From Agrococcus sp. Marseille-P2731 (GTDB lineage Bacteria > Actinomycetota > Actinomycetes > Actinomycetales > Microbacteriaceae), in assembly GCF_900117395.1 (NCBI RefSeq), contig NZ_FPEG01000003.1:1257247-1321246 (forward strand): DNA of 64,000 nucleotides, read 5' to 3'. Below, piece by piece: positions 37,901 through 48,201 of the stretch. Position 1 is the first letter of the stretch; every line of letters begins with the position of its first letter. The translations under genes and the position numbers were made by a program. The notes under the pieces were generated by a model. That model made no database searches, was not told the DNA's origin, and was given only the letters and a program-made list of their open reading frames with translations.

Positions 37901-38060
37901 CCAGCAGGGGCAGTGGACGAACTCGAGCTCGTCCGGCACGACGGCCCGTGACCGCTACGTGTTCTGCGGCAACAGCAACGGTGGCCCGTACACGCTGATC
38001 CTCTCGAGGAACGGCTCTGAGGTCGGTCGTGCGACCGGCAACTGGAGCGCCACCCCGTGA
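31989..38060 (+). CDS. Giant membrane-anchored Ig-like/fibronectin type III surface protein
   Basis: A 2023-residue protein. One N-terminal signal-anchor helix (residues 10-31) is followed by a beta-propeller-like region (about 40-350) and an acidic linker. Next come about ten Ig-like/cadherin-like repeats (to about residue 1455) with the recurring pattern vLxNDxDPDGD, seen for example as LWNDSDPDGD and LENDSDPDQDPL. Two to three FN3 domains (from RPNVDAVGDSEVTLTW) and a Cys-containing C-terminal domain follow. Proteins of this type open MoxR-kinase-FtsK loci in Microbacteriaceae and are thought to act at the cell surface. The start is GTG 31989. It is separated from the MoxR gene by only 31 bp. 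Confidence 0.85.
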   Translation: MFRWIRSHRKSTVAGALVTAVSVALGILAFTYDGFTTTDVDLHDGGVWVTRTDTQQLGRINIQAEELDAGLISPTARFDVLQDGDDVILHNQEASAAIVVDPVQVVTGTNVQLPGQASIAMGGGTVAILAPSDGMLWVVAFPDIGGFSPESTEPIAELGPAGAVEVGRDGTVHAVSTRDGQQITIAPLEEGGFAEPVVRERGELRSMQEPRVSVLGGEAVVLDAPSSTLLVPGGAVPVPEGAAVQMVGDASDTVLLATGTQLVRQPMSGGEALIEERPGGGEAVRPVQLNGCVYAVWPGSAQFLRECQGQEPSEQQVPEMTGAPATFRINRDAVVLNQYQEGSSWLLADTLVLVDNWDDLLPEESDETTDEEDSESTEDLLTNQPPPLNEENTKPDANDDRFGARPGRSTILPVLWNDSDPDGDVLTARVVGDLPEGVEVSPVSNDSELQIELPQEFIGDFTFNYEISDGRGGDDTAGVQIDVRGEGENSPPEQLRAQAFAVEQGGEYEYQVLSDWVDPDGDDMYLTGATTDSGDTIQTDPSGRLIYTATGDVGPQTIEVTVSDGTAQASGTIDVDVRERGDAPPLANADFVSTIEGRAATIRPMLNDYSPSGRPLRLASVEPNPAVEMEWDGPTGTVTITEAPVGTHYLTYLIAEGPHSSLGRIRLDVRTPDDEARPVAVRDTALLPQQGSTVVDLLANDVDPAGGVLVVQQVTIENAAPITVELRERRVVSIRDNGLDTPFQFTYTISNGRFTETGTVEVIPVAPPAQPRAPKAVDDAAIVRAGDYATIDVLANDFSPDGTEFRLVEDVVQSSFASEAEGVAFVSEGRLRVHALVDAPTRATITYEITDEQDNRDSATVAVTIVPRDAEQNSPPAPETVTSRVLAGATVRIPIPLDGIDPDGDGVELVGYDTGPDGGRILPEVGPDYFDFQAFPDAAGTVEFTYRVRDRWGDEGTGSVIIGIAQAADVNQTPFAQPDLVTVRPDRAVAIAVLENDSDPDQDPLSLKVDGLELPDELADAEVNTERSTVDLRSPAEEGDYQFTYVVADSRGASTIGTVLLTVSEDAELLPPVARDDPLPRDGVELGVPLDVPVLENDLDPDGDPSELELSVVTGEGTVVDSAVQVVPSEEFQVVTYRVTDLDGLTSEAFVAVPPVRDRAPFLARTEAIQIPSGILQELPLRDWVTTSNGSAPRITSGETVTAVNDDDSGLIANAETLQFRSVQGYVGPASITFEVTDGSGPEDGNTAMLTIPIDVTPSSVIAPVFNGAMLRPVAGEDAVQYDLRDATVDPDPGDLEAMDYRFVGGAMNGVETSLDGSVFTARAQVDTPPGSTGSFQIVAIDPHGNEAPGTVLVEVVPTNRPMAMARPDSGEATQGVALTTDVIANDFNPFAGDGLPLRVISAEVVAGEGQPSFTDREVTVTPGSDFSGVLTVRYTVQDATELTQRQVTGTLTLNVKGRPDAPARPNVDAVGDSEVTLTWAPPASNGAPITGYLVQSADGAVSQACSATTCLIEGLTNNVTYTFRVVAQNEVGDSDPSAPSREARPDVRPEQPAPPQVERGDTQLALAWEAPVNNGSPIQHYVVEISPPAPNGAVQQQVQGLNYTWTGLANGTAYTFRIQAVNLAVEPSDFSASSRATVPAGRPFPVGQPSATIDRSIPGEVQMSVTWGAADGNGDAVRSYTVTSTTGLTQTVSGTTANFSGVPADGSNITFQVVAENTVGASDASPASEARRAVTAPAAPSGVTTVDGDTRAQVSWQPGSRNGLRAEEVSFQVRGGGAGEQTLASGGWYTGMNNNGGPYVLEVRASAMIDGQLYSSPWTPQSGQARPFGPPPIPQASVTGQIEQVTFNYAPPGGTNGRPLDRLEYVLNDNPNDWTAVRPASSGSFSMPRDPAIQACIRVRVFDTEGTESEHIVACGNAKPKPQPQLSLSGGALVDLPGQPGIRARNFVLTYSDLPPATYNYTCHGPPGQFQQGQWTNSSSSGTTARDRYVFCGNSNGGPYTLILSRNGSEVGRATGNWSATP

Positions 38061-38091
38061 TCAACCCACCTCGTACCGAAGGAAGTCCCTC

Positions 38092-39069
38092 ATGACCGCT
38101 ATGACCCGCGAGCAGGCGACCTGGTTCGCCGAGACGTTCACCCGACTCGTCGACAACGTCGGCTCCGTCGTGCTCGGCAAGGAGGACGTCATCCGGCTCG
38201 CCTTCACGGCGATGCTCGCGGAGGGCCACCTGCTGCTCGAGGACGCCCCCGGCACGGGCAAGACCCAGCTCGCGAAGTCGATGGGCGCCACGGTGCAGGG
38301 CACGAACCACCGCATCCAGTTCACCCCCGACCTGCTGCCCTCGGACGTCACGGGCGTGACGGTGTACGACCAGAAGGCGCAGTCGTTCGAGTTCCACAAG
38401 GGGCCGATCTTCGCCTCGATCGTGCTCGCCGACGAGATCAACCGCGCGAGCCCGAAGACGCAGTCGGCGCTGCTGGAGGTCATGGAGGAGGGCCGAGTGA
38501 CGGTCGACGGCACCCCCTACGAGGTCGGCCGACCCTTCATGGTCATCGCGACGCAGAACCCGATCGAGCAGGCGGGCACCTACCGGCTCCCCGAGGCGCA
38601 GCTCGACCGCTTCCTCATGAAGACCTCGATCGGCTACCCGGGCCGCGAGCAGACCGTGCGGATCCTCGCGGGCTCCTCGAACCGCAACGCCTCCTCGACC
38701 GTCGAGCCCGTCATCACGACCGGCGCGATCGCCGAGATGATCGACCTCGGCGCGACCGTGCACGTCGACGAGGCGGTCCTCGACTACGTGGCGCAGCTCT
38801 CCGAGCACACGCGCGAGTCGAAGGACACGCGCCTGGGCGTCTCGGTGCGCGGCGCGATGGCGCTCGTGCGCGCCGTCAAGGTGTGGGCCGCGGCGAAGGG
38901 CCGCGCCTACGTGCTGCCCGACGACGTCAAGCAGCTCGCGCAGTCGGTGTGGGCGCACCGCATCGTGATCGACCCGGAGGCCGAGTTCTCCGGCGTCACG
39001 GGCGACCGCATCATCGACCGCGCCATCGCAGATGTCTCGGCGCCGCAGGACCGGCAGAACGCTGCATGA
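38092..39069 (+). CDS. MoxR-family AAA ATPase
   Basis: A 325-residue AAA+ ATPase. Walker A is APGTGKT (residues 52-58), Walker B is IVLADEINRA with the MoxR-typical Asn, and sensor 1 is in MVIATQNPIEQAGTY. The lid domain covers the last 100 residues. MoxR proteins act as chaperones, often with a DUF58/VWA partner, and here a DUF58 gene follows with a 4-bp ATGA overlap. GAAGGAAG precedes the ATG at 38092; the longer frame would start inside the previous gene. Confidence 0.93.
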   Translation: MTAMTREQATWFAETFTRLVDNVGSVVLGKEDVIRLAFTAMLAEGHLLLEDAPGTGKTQLAKSMGATVQGTNHRIQFTPDLLPSDVTGVTVYDQKAQSFEFHKGPIFASIVLADEINRASPKTQSALLEVMEEGRVTVDGTPYEVGRPFMVIATQNPIEQAGTYRLPEAQLDRFLMKTSIGYPGREQTVRILAGSSNRNASSTVEPVITTGAIAEMIDLGATVHVDEAVLDYVAQLSEHTRESKDTRLGVSVRGAMALVRAVKVWAAAKGRAYVLPDDVKQLAQSVWAHRIVIDPEAEFSGVTGDRIIDRAIADVSAPQDRQNAA

Positions 39070-40454
39070 CGACGGCGCCCCAGCGGGCGACGTCTGCACC
39101 CGCCCCTGACACCGACACCGGCTCCCGCGCCGGCTCGACGCCCACCGACACCACCGCATCCGGCACCACTCGGCTGCGGCGCACGGTGCAGCGCGAGCGC
39201 ACGCCGCTGCAGCGCCTCGCGGCCCGCGTCGTCGGTGACGACTCCGTCTTCAGTGCCGGGGCGAGGGCGGGTGTCGGCTGGCTGCGTCGCACGGTGTGGC
39301 CGTTCGTCGAGCCCATCACGGGGTTCGGATGGGCGGTGCTGCTCGGCACGATCGCGACCCTGGTGGTCGGCATCGCGCTGGGATGGAAGGAGCTCATCGT
39401 CATCGGCGTCGTCGGCACGCTGCTGCTCGCTGCCGCCATCGCCTTCATCATCGGGCGCAACCGCTACCGCATCGAGCTCGACCTCGCCTACACGCGCGTC
39501 GTCGTGGGGGAGCGCGCGCTCGGGCGCATCGAGATCCACTCCGCATCGCAGAAGCCGCTGCTGCCCGCCACCATCGAGGTGCCGGTCGGCAGGGCGCTCG
39601 CGTCCTTCCACCTGCCGCGCATGAAGCCGGGCGACGTGCACGAGGACGTGTTCGCCATCCCGACGAGCCGGCGCACGATCCTGCAGGTCGGCCCCGTGCG
39701 CTCGGTGCGGGGCGACCCCGTGGGCCTGCTGCGGCGGCAGGTGAAGTGGACCGACCCGGTGGAGCTGTTCGTGCACCCGAAGACGGTGCAGCTCGACGAG
39801 ACCGCGCCGGGCCTGATCCGCGACCTCGAGGGCATCACGACCCGCGATCTCACCAACAGCGACATGGCCTTCCACGCGCTGCGCGACTACGTGCCCGGTG
39901 ACGACCGCCGCTACATCCACTGGAAGTCCTCTGCGCGCACCGGCACCCTCATGGTGCGGCAGTTCGAGCAGACCCGGCGCAGCGTGCTGGCGCTCGGCCT
40001 CTCGACCTCGCCGGAGGACTACGCAGACCCGCTCGAGTTCGAGACGGCGATCTCCATCCTCGGCTCGCTGGGCCTGCAGGCTGTGCGCGACGAGATGGAT
40101 GTGGTGGTGCAGACCTCGAAGCGCACGCTGCCCGCGACCTCCGGCAAGCGCCTCCTCGACGCGCTCTCGGGCGTCGAGTGGTCGCCCCGGCACGACCGCT
40201 TCCTCGACCTCGCCGCGACGATCGCGCAGCAGCACGCCGGTGCCTCCGTCATCATGCTCCACGCCGGAGCGACGGTCGACCCCGCACTCGTGCGCCGCGC
40301 GCGCACCCTGCTGCCCGCGCAGGCGCGGGTGATCGCGTTCACGGTCGTCAAGGGCGCGAAGCCCAGGCTCCAGCCGATGGGCGACACCTCGCTCGCCACC
40401 CTCGGCACCGTCTCCGACCTGCCGCGCGTCATGCGAGGAGTGGCACTCCAGTGA
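39066..40454 (+). CDS. DUF58 domain membrane protein
   Basis: A 462-residue protein: a disordered Thr/Ser/Arg-rich N terminus, two membrane helices at about residues 85-130, then a beta-rich region and the DUF58 signature YVPGDDRRYIHWKSSART near residue 275, followed by a VWA-like fold. DUF58 proteins commonly pair with MoxR ATPases. The ATG overlaps the MoxR stop and its own stop overlaps the next GTG, so the order MoxR-DUF58-transglutaminase is one transcription and translation unit. Confidence 0.88.
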   Translation: MTTAPQRATSAPAPDTDTGSRAGSTPTDTTASGTTRLRRTVQRERTPLQRLAARVVGDDSVFSAGARAGVGWLRRTVWPFVEPITGFGWAVLLGTIATLVVGIALGWKELIVIGVVGTLLLAAAIAFIIGRNRYRIELDLAYTRVVVGERALGRIEIHSASQKPLLPATIEVPVGRALASFHLPRMKPGDVHEDVFAIPTSRRTILQVGPVRSVRGDPVGLLRRQVKWTDPVELFVHPKTVQLDETAPGLIRDLEGITTRDLTNSDMAFHALRDYVPGDDRRYIHWKSSARTGTLMVRQFEQTRRSVLALGLSTSPEDYADPLEFETAISILGSLGLQAVRDEMDVVVQTSKRTLPATSGKRLLDALSGVEWSPRHDRFLDLAATIAQQHAGASVIMLHAGATVDPALVRRARTLLPAQARVIAFTVVKGAKPRLQPMGDTSLATLGTVSDLPRVMRGVALQ

Positions 40455-42757
40455 GCGAGACCCGCATGCTGCCCCGCAGCCCCAGGCAGGCGGCGATCGA
40501 CTGCGCCGCGATCTTCGTCATCGGCCTCGCCGCCACGCTCTCGTTCTGGCCCGTGTTCGGCGGCACCGCCGTGCTCGCGGCCGGCATCGGCGGCACGCTC
40601 CTCGGCATCGCAGTCGGCGTCGCCACCTCGCTGCGCCCGCTGCGCGGTTGGCTCATGACCGCTGCGGGCGTCGTGCTCGCGCTCGTGCTCTTCGGCCCGG
40701 CGCTCGCCGTGCCGCGCAAGACGATCGGCGGCGTCCTGCCGACGCTCGACGCGTGGCAGGAGCTGCTGCTCGGCGTCGTCTTCTCCTGGAAGGGCCTGCT
40801 GACCGCCCAGCCGCCCGCCGAGGGCTTCCCCAGCCTCCTCGTCGTGCCCTTTCTGACGCTGCTCGTGACCTCGGCGCTCGCGACCGTGCTCGCGCTGCGC
40901 CTCGAGCGCGGCGCCCCCTTCGCGATGCTCCCCGGCATCGTCGCCCTCGTCGTGGGCATCGCGTTCGGCACGAAGTCGCCCTTCTGGCCTGCGCTGCTCG
41001 GCATCGTCGTGGCCGGCGTCATCATCGCCTGGTGGGCCTGGCGCCGCGCAGGCTGGCGCACCGGGCTCAACGACGAGGTCGAGGTCACGAACGACACCCG
41101 CTTCCGCGGCCGCGCGCGCAAGCAGCGCACGCAGGGCGCGATCGGCATGATCGTGGCCGCCGTGGTGCTCGCCGGTGCCGTCAGCATCCCGATCCAGCCG
41201 GCGAGCCGCGCGGTGCTGCGCGACACCGTCGAGCCGCCGATCGAGCTCGCCGAGTACCCGAGCCCGCTCGCGGGCTTCCGCAACTGGCACAAGAACTTCG
41301 AGGACTCCACGCTGATGACCGTCAGCGGCATGCCAGAGGGGTCCCGCCTGCGCCTGGCGACCTTCGACTACTACGACGGCTCGGTCTTCGCGGTCGCCGG
41401 CACGCAGGAGTCCTCCGGCTCCGGCTCCTTCGCCCGCATCGGCGACGCCGTCGACGTGCAGCAGACCGGCACGCCCGCGACGGTGCGCGTCGAGCTGGAG
41501 GACTACTCGGGCATCTGGGTGCCCGACGTGGGGTTCATCCAGTCGCTGCGCTTCGAGGGCCCCCGCGAGCAGGCGCTGCAGGGCTCGCTGCACTACAACG
41601 GCCAGACCGGCACCGCGATCGCGCTCGAGGGCCTCGGCACCGGCGACGCCTACGAGCTCGAGGCGATCGTGCCGGCGCAGCCGGCGCACGAGGCGCTCGA
41701 GGGCTCGACGGTCACCGACGTCTCCGTCCCCGACCCGGTCGTGGTCCCCGACCTGCTGCAGGCCTGGGTCGCCACCTGGGGCAACGAGGGGCAGAACCAG
41801 CTCGAGAACATCCTCAACATGCAGCGGCTGATGCAGAACGGCGCCTTCAGCCACGGCCTCGAGGACGACACGATCCCCTCCCTGGCCGGGCACGGCGCAT
41901 CCCGACTGCAGTCGATGTTCGACCGCGACGTGCTCGTCGGCGACGACGAGCAGTACGCGACCGCCTTCGCCCTCGCGCTGAACCGCATCAACGTGCCGGC
42001 GCGCGTCGTCATGGGCATCTACCCCGACGACGGCTTCAGCGGCGGCACGGAGCCGGTGCAGCTGACCGGTGGCGACATGCACGCATGGGTCGAGGTGCCC
42101 TTCGAGGGGCACGGATGGGTCAGGTTCGACCCGACGCCGCCGGAGGACAACGACGACATCCAGCCGGAGCCCGAGCCGGAGCCCGACCCCAAGCCGCAGG
42201 TGCTGCAGCCGCCGCAGCCGCCGGAGGAGCCGGCCGACATGTCGCCCGACACCGTCGCCGACGAGGGCGAGGAGGAGGAAGAAGAGGTCGAGGACGCCTC
42301 CTGGGTCATGTGGCTGTGGGTCGCTGGTGGCGTGCTGCTGCTCCTGCTGCTGCTCGCCTCGCCCTTCATCGTGGTGGGAGCGATCAAGGCTGCGCGCTGG
42401 CGTCGCCGCTACCGCGCTGCGCGCGAGAGCGACCGCCTCTCCGGCGGTTGGCACGAGGTGGTCGACCACGCGGTCGACCTGGGCCTCCCGGTGCCAGCGG
42501 GCGTCACCCGGCGCGAGGTCGCCGGCTTCGTCGAGGGTCGCTACCCTCGATCCAGAGCGACCGAGATCGGGGCGTTCGTCGACGAGGGCGTCTTCGGCCC
42601 TGGCGAGCCCGCCAAGGAGGAGGTCGACGCGTTCTGGCTCGATGTCGAGCGGAGCGTGCAGGGCATGCGCGCCGAGGCGAAGCCGAGCAGGCGGCTGCTC
42701 GGCAGGCTGTCGCTGCGATCGTTCGCACGACGGAGGAAGGAGCGGAGGCGCCGATGA
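40451..42757 (+). CDS. Transglutaminase-fold membrane protein lacking the catalytic Cys
   Basis: A 768-residue protein. About seven N-terminal membrane helices (residues 15-250) are followed by an external region and a transglutaminase-like domain at about residues 430-565, then a Pro/Glu-rich linker, another helix near 620-640 and a cytoplasmic tail. In the domain the usual Cys of the G-x-C-x-x-F motif is Asp (VGDDEQYATAFALALNRINV), while the His (DMHAWVEVP) and Asp (VRFDPTPPED) positions remain. It is therefore probably not a Cys transglutaminase or protease and may be a binding module. The GTG start overlaps DUF58 and the stop overlaps the RDD-FHA gene. Confidence 0.88.
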   Translation: MSETRMLPRSPRQAAIDCAAIFVIGLAATLSFWPVFGGTAVLAAGIGGTLLGIAVGVATSLRPLRGWLMTAAGVVLALVLFGPALAVPRKTIGGVLPTLDAWQELLLGVVFSWKGLLTAQPPAEGFPSLLVVPFLTLLVTSALATVLALRLERGAPFAMLPGIVALVVGIAFGTKSPFWPALLGIVVAGVIIAWWAWRRAGWRTGLNDEVEVTNDTRFRGRARKQRTQGAIGMIVAAVVLAGAVSIPIQPASRAVLRDTVEPPIELAEYPSPLAGFRNWHKNFEDSTLMTVSGMPEGSRLRLATFDYYDGSVFAVAGTQESSGSGSFARIGDAVDVQQTGTPATVRVELEDYSGIWVPDVGFIQSLRFEGPREQALQGSLHYNGQTGTAIALEGLGTGDAYELEAIVPAQPAHEALEGSTVTDVSVPDPVVVPDLLQAWVATWGNEGQNQLENILNMQRLMQNGAFSHGLEDDTIPSLAGHGASRLQSMFDRDVLVGDDEQYATAFALALNRINVPARVVMGIYPDDGFSGGTEPVQLTGGDMHAWVEVPFEGHGWVRFDPTPPEDNDDIQPEPEPEPDPKPQVLQPPQPPEEPADMSPDTVADEGEEEEEEVEDASWVMWLWVAGGVLLLLLLLASPFIVVGAIKAARWRRRYRAARESDRLSGGWHEVVDHAVDLGLPVPAGVTRREVAGFVEGRYPRSRATEIGAFVDEGVFGPGEPAKEEVDAFWLDVERSVQGMRAEAKPSRRLLGRLSLRSFARRRKERRRR

Positions 42758-44385
42758 TCTGGGAGATCGAGGACAACCGCACGGTCATCGAGGGCCTCGA
42801 CGAGCACGGCAGGCCCGACCCGGCCTATGCCGCAGCGCTCGGGCTGAAGCCGGCGCCCCTGGGGCGCCGCGTCGCCGCGTCGCTCATCGAGTTCGCGATG
42901 TTCGCCTTCCTGCAGCTGCCCTACTGGATCGTCGCCGTGCCGACCCTCGTCAAGGTGGCGACCGGCGCGATCTCGCCCTCCGGCTTCCTCAGCCATCCCG
43001 ACTTCTTCTGGATGGTCATCGCCACCGCCATCTCAGCGGCCCTGACCCTCGCCTTCGTGGTCGTGCAGCTGGTCCTCCACGCGCGCAGGGGCGTGACGCT
43101 CGGCAAGGCCATGCTCGGCATCCGCTCGGTGCACGTGAAGACGCTCGCGAAGCCGGGCTTCGGCAGGGTGGTGCTGCGCGCGCTCGTCATGTACGCGAGC
43201 TTCTTCGTGCCGGTCGTCGGCCCGGCGCTGTTCTTCTCGTCGGTGTTCTTCGACGGTGAGAAGCGCGGCCGCAGCTGGCTCGACAAGGTCGGCGCCACCT
43301 GGTTCGTCGACGTCAAGCAGGGGCTCGACCCGTACCACGAGAAGCGGATGCGCATCGCGCGCAAGACGGTCAGCGCAGAGCCCGAGGCGGCCAAGTCCGA
43401 GCTGCCCTCGCTGGCGACGCCGGCCGAGCGGATGGGGCAGGCCTACCGGCCCGGCGCCCGCCTGAGCTCTGGCGTCGTGGGCGCCGCGCGCCCGCAGGAG
43501 CCCGGCCGGCCGCAGGTCGGGCTCGCGGGCCAGGCGCCGGCGGAGCCGGTGCCGTCGCAGACCGTGCCGGGCATGCCGGCCGGCGGCGCGCGACTCGGCG
43601 GCTATCGGCCAGGCGAGCTGAGCGGCCGCAGCGCGCCCAGCGCGCCCGCCCAGCCGACGCCCGCGTCCACGCCTGCGCCCGCGTCTGCGCCCGTCGCGCC
43701 GGCCACGTCCGTGAGCGGCATCGTCGACAGCGTGCCGGGGCGCGAGCGCGCTGCGCAGGCGCCGGCGTACGCTCCCGCACCGCTGGCCCAGCCGGCCGCC
43801 CAGCCACCCGCATCCATGCCCCCGGCGCCCGCTGCGGCCGCAGCGCATCCGCCGAGCGCGATCGACGACGCGACGGTCATCGAGCCGGACTACGAGGACC
43901 TCGGCGGCACCGGCGTCGCGGGCGCCGTCGCGGGCGGCGCCGAGGTCGACGACAGCACCATCCGCCGCGTCGAGATCGGGCAGGACGACGACGAGGACCT
44001 CGACGTCACGCGCGCGCGCCCGAGCGCCCGGGCGGCGGTCGCGACGCTCGTCTTCGACACGGGCGACCGCTTCGCGATCACGGGCGCGGCGCTGGTGGGC
44101 CGGAACCCCGCGCCGACTGCCGGCGAGGTCGTCGAGCACCTGCTGCCGATCGCGGACGACACGCGCTCCATCTCGAAGACGCACCTGCTGATCGCGACGA
44201 CCCCGCTCGCAGCGATCGACCGCGCGTCGACGAACGGCTCGAGCGTGATCCGCGCGGGTGTCGAGCACGAGCTCGAGCCCGGCGTGCCGTTCCCGCTCGC
44301 GGTCGGCGACGCCATCCGGTTCGGCGACCGCACGGTGGTCGTCGAGCCGGCCGCTGCAGGCGGAGCAGCGGGAGCCGCATCGTGA
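42754..44385 (+). CDS. RDD membrane protein with C-terminal FHA domain
   Basis: A 543-residue protein. An RDD domain with about three or four membrane helices covers residues 35-185 (LGRRVAASLIEFAMFAF, then GVTLGKAMLGIRSV). A long Pro/Ala-rich linker (200-425) holds SGIVDSVPG (residues 321-329) and two acidic Thr sites (DDATVIEP with Thr374, DDSTIRR with Thr402). An FHA domain forms residues 428-532, with GR at 449-450, SISKTH at 472-477 and STNGS at 492-496. FHA domains bind phosphothreonine, so this may be a substrate or reader of the nearby kinase. Start and stop overlap the neighbours by 4 bp. Confidence 0.87.
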   Translation: MIWEIEDNRTVIEGLDEHGRPDPAYAAALGLKPAPLGRRVAASLIEFAMFAFLQLPYWIVAVPTLVKVATGAISPSGFLSHPDFFWMVIATAISAALTLAFVVVQLVLHARRGVTLGKAMLGIRSVHVKTLAKPGFGRVVLRALVMYASFFVPVVGPALFFSSVFFDGEKRGRSWLDKVGATWFVDVKQGLDPYHEKRMRIARKTVSAEPEAAKSELPSLATPAERMGQAYRPGARLSSGVVGAARPQEPGRPQVGLAGQAPAEPVPSQTVPGMPAGGARLGGYRPGELSGRSAPSAPAQPTPASTPAPASAPVAPATSVSGIVDSVPGRERAAQAPAYAPAPLAQPAAQPPASMPPAPAAAAAHPPSAIDDATVIEPDYEDLGGTGVAGAVAGGAEVDDSTIRRVEIGQDDDEDLDVTRARPSARAAVATLVFDTGDRFAITGAALVGRNPAPTAGEVVEHLLPIADDTRSISKTHLLIATTPLAAIDRASTNGSSVIRAGVEHELEPGVPFPLAVGDAIRFGDRTVVVEPAAAGGAAGAAS

Positions 44386-45205
44386 GCGCGGTCGGGGAGT
44401 TCCGGTTCAGCCACCCGTCGATCTCGCTGCGCTGGGCCGGTGCCACGCACGCCGGCATGCGCCGCACCGTCAACGAGGATTCCGTCTTCGCATCGTTCCC
44501 GGTCTTCGTCGTAGCCGACGGGATGGGCGGGCACGCGGCCGGCGATGTCGCGAGCACGCTCGCGATCGAGGCGTTCCGCAGCCTGAAGGGCCGCACGCTC
44601 GCCGATGTCGAGTGCGTCGAGGATGCCGTGGAGCGGGCCTTCGCGTCGCTCGAGGAGCGCTCGCAGGGCGAGCCGATCGGCGGTTCGACGCTGTCGGGAT
44701 CGGTCCTCGTCGACGTCGAGGGCGTCGCGCACTGGCTGATCCTCAACATCGGCGACTCGCGCACCTACCTCTTCGAGCAGGGCTCCATGCAGCAGGTGAC
44801 GGTCGACCACTCGGTCGTGCAGGAGATGGTCGAGACCGGTGCCCTGCGCCGCGCCGATGCTCGCACCCACCCGCACCGCAACGTCATCACGCGCGCGCTC
44901 GGCGCCGGGGAGCGCCAGCCGGTCGACGTCTGGCTGCGGCCCGCCGAGCGCGGTCAGCGGCTGCTGGTGTGCTCCGACGGCCTCACGGGCGAGGTCGAGG
45001 ATGCCGAGATCGCCGAGATCCTCGGCGACGTCTCGTCGCCCGCCGCGGCCGTCGCGCTGCTGATGCGCCGCGCGCTCGACGCCGGCGCCTCCGACAACGT
45101 CTCCGTCGTCGTGGTCGACGTCGATGCGGTCGCCCTCGCCGACGAGGAGCTCTTCGACACGCACGTGCAGTCGCTCGACGACACCATCCCGAGGAAGGCG
45201 CTCCC

Positions 45206-45209
<4 letters not shown>
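44382..45209 (+). CDS. PP2C-family Ser/Thr protein phosphatase
   Basis: A 275-residue phosphatase with all metal-binding motifs: RRTVNEDS near residue 30, VADGMGGHAAGD with the key Asp pair near 47-56, GSTLSGSVL, GDSRTYLFE, CSDGLTGEVED and ASDNVSVVVV near the end. There is no membrane helix, so it is cytoplasmic. It probably reverses threonine phosphorylation by the kinase encoded two genes downstream. GTG 44382 overlaps the RDD-FHA stop, and its stop overlaps the next ATG. Confidence 0.93.
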
Positions 45210-46713
<1,504 letters not shown>

Positions 46714-46717
<4 letters not shown>

Positions 46718-48201
46718 GCCCGAAGCGCGCGCCGTCCGCTCCGCCAGCGCTGCCCGGCTACGACTACGTCTCGCTGCTGGGCTCCGGCGGCTTCGCCGAC
46801 GTCTTCCTCTACCAGCAGCTGCTGCCGTCGCGGAAGGTGGCGGTCAAGGTGCTGCTGCCCGACACCGTCAACCGCCAGCTGATCGAGAACTTCCGCCACG
46901 AGGCGAACGTGATGGCGCAGCTGTCGACGCATCCCTCGATCGTCACGATCTACGGCGCTGCGGTCGCGCCCGACGGGCGCCCCTTCCTCGCGATGGAGTA
47001 CTGCCCGAAGCCCAACCTGGGCGTGCGCTACCGACGCGACCGCTTCTCGGTGCCGGAGGTGCTCGCCCTCGGCGTGCAGATCGCCGGCGCCGTCGAGACG
47101 GCGCACCGCGCGGGCATCCTGCACCGCGACATCAAGCCGGCGAACATCCTCGTCACCGCCTACAACCGCCCTGCGCTGACCGACTTCGGCATCGCGACGA
47201 GCGGTGGCGCCGAGGACGACGCGAGCGGCATGTCGATCCCGTGGTCGCCCCCGGAGGCGTTCCTCGAGCCGCCCGGGTCGACCCCCGCATCCGATGTCTT
47301 CTCGCTCGCGGCGACGCTCTTCACGCTGCTCGCCGGCCGCACGCCGTTCGAGCTGCCCGGCGGCAGCAACACGAGCGTCGACCTCATCGACCGCATCCAG
47401 CGGGGCGAGATCGCGCCGCTCGCGCGCCACGACGTGCCGCAGCGACTCGAGGCCGTGCTGGCCTCGGCGATGGACCCGGAGCCCTCGCGCCGCCATCAGA
47501 GCGCGATGGCGTTCGGCCGCGCGCTGCAGCAGGTCGAGGCCGAGATGGCGCTGCCCGTCACGCCCCTCGACGTGCTGGACGACTCGCTCGAGCCCGAGGA
47601 GGTCGACGAGGAGGACGGCGGTGCCACCCGCATCCGCGGCGTCGTCTCGATCGACCCGCACGCCGGCGAGGCCCCGCTGCAGCAGGCGGTCGGTGGGATG
47701 GCCGCGGCGCCCGACGCCACCATCCGCCGCGCGCCCGCCGCGCCCGCGCAGCCTGCCCCCGCACCGCAGGCCGCGCCCGAGCAGCCGCGCTCGAAGCGCA
47801 AGACGGTCTTCGCGATCGTCGGCGCGGCCGTCGTGGCGCTGCTCGGCTTCGGGATCGTGTGGCTGGCGCTCACCGCTGGTGACGAGCCCGCGCCGCAGGC
47901 GAACCCCAGCCAGTCGGTGGCGCCGCCCGCAGCGCCCCAGCGGCCCGCGGCGCCGATCAACGTGAGCGGCGTCGTCGACGGCGACTCGGTCACCTTCACG
48001 TGGGTCAACCCGCAGCCCCAGGGCGGCGACGCGTTCCAGTACCGCTACGAGCGCAGCGACGCCGACCCCGTCACGGCGCAGACGGCGACGGAGTCGGTGA
48101 CGCTCGAGCGGGACCCGGACGGCGAGTCGTGCATCCTGGTGCGACTGGTGCGCGACGACGGCAGGTCGTCCAACGACATGGAGGGGTGTGCGCGTGGGTG
48201 A
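46714..48201 (+). CDS. Membrane Ser/Thr protein kinase (PknB-like)
   Basis: A 495-residue kinase. The glycine loop LGSGGFADV is at 22-30, the catalytic Lys at 45 (KVAVKVLL), the catalytic Asp139 in HRDIKPANIL and Asp157 in the DFG motif. After the catalytic domain (to about 280) an acidic linker contains Thr305 and a DATIRRAP site (Thr336). One membrane helix (365-386) leads to an external domain of about 100 residues with an FN3-like pattern and a Cys pair near the end. It thus has a sensor outside and a kinase inside, like PknB, but with a different sensor from PASTA. It lies between FHA proteins it may phosphorylate. Confidence 0.93.
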
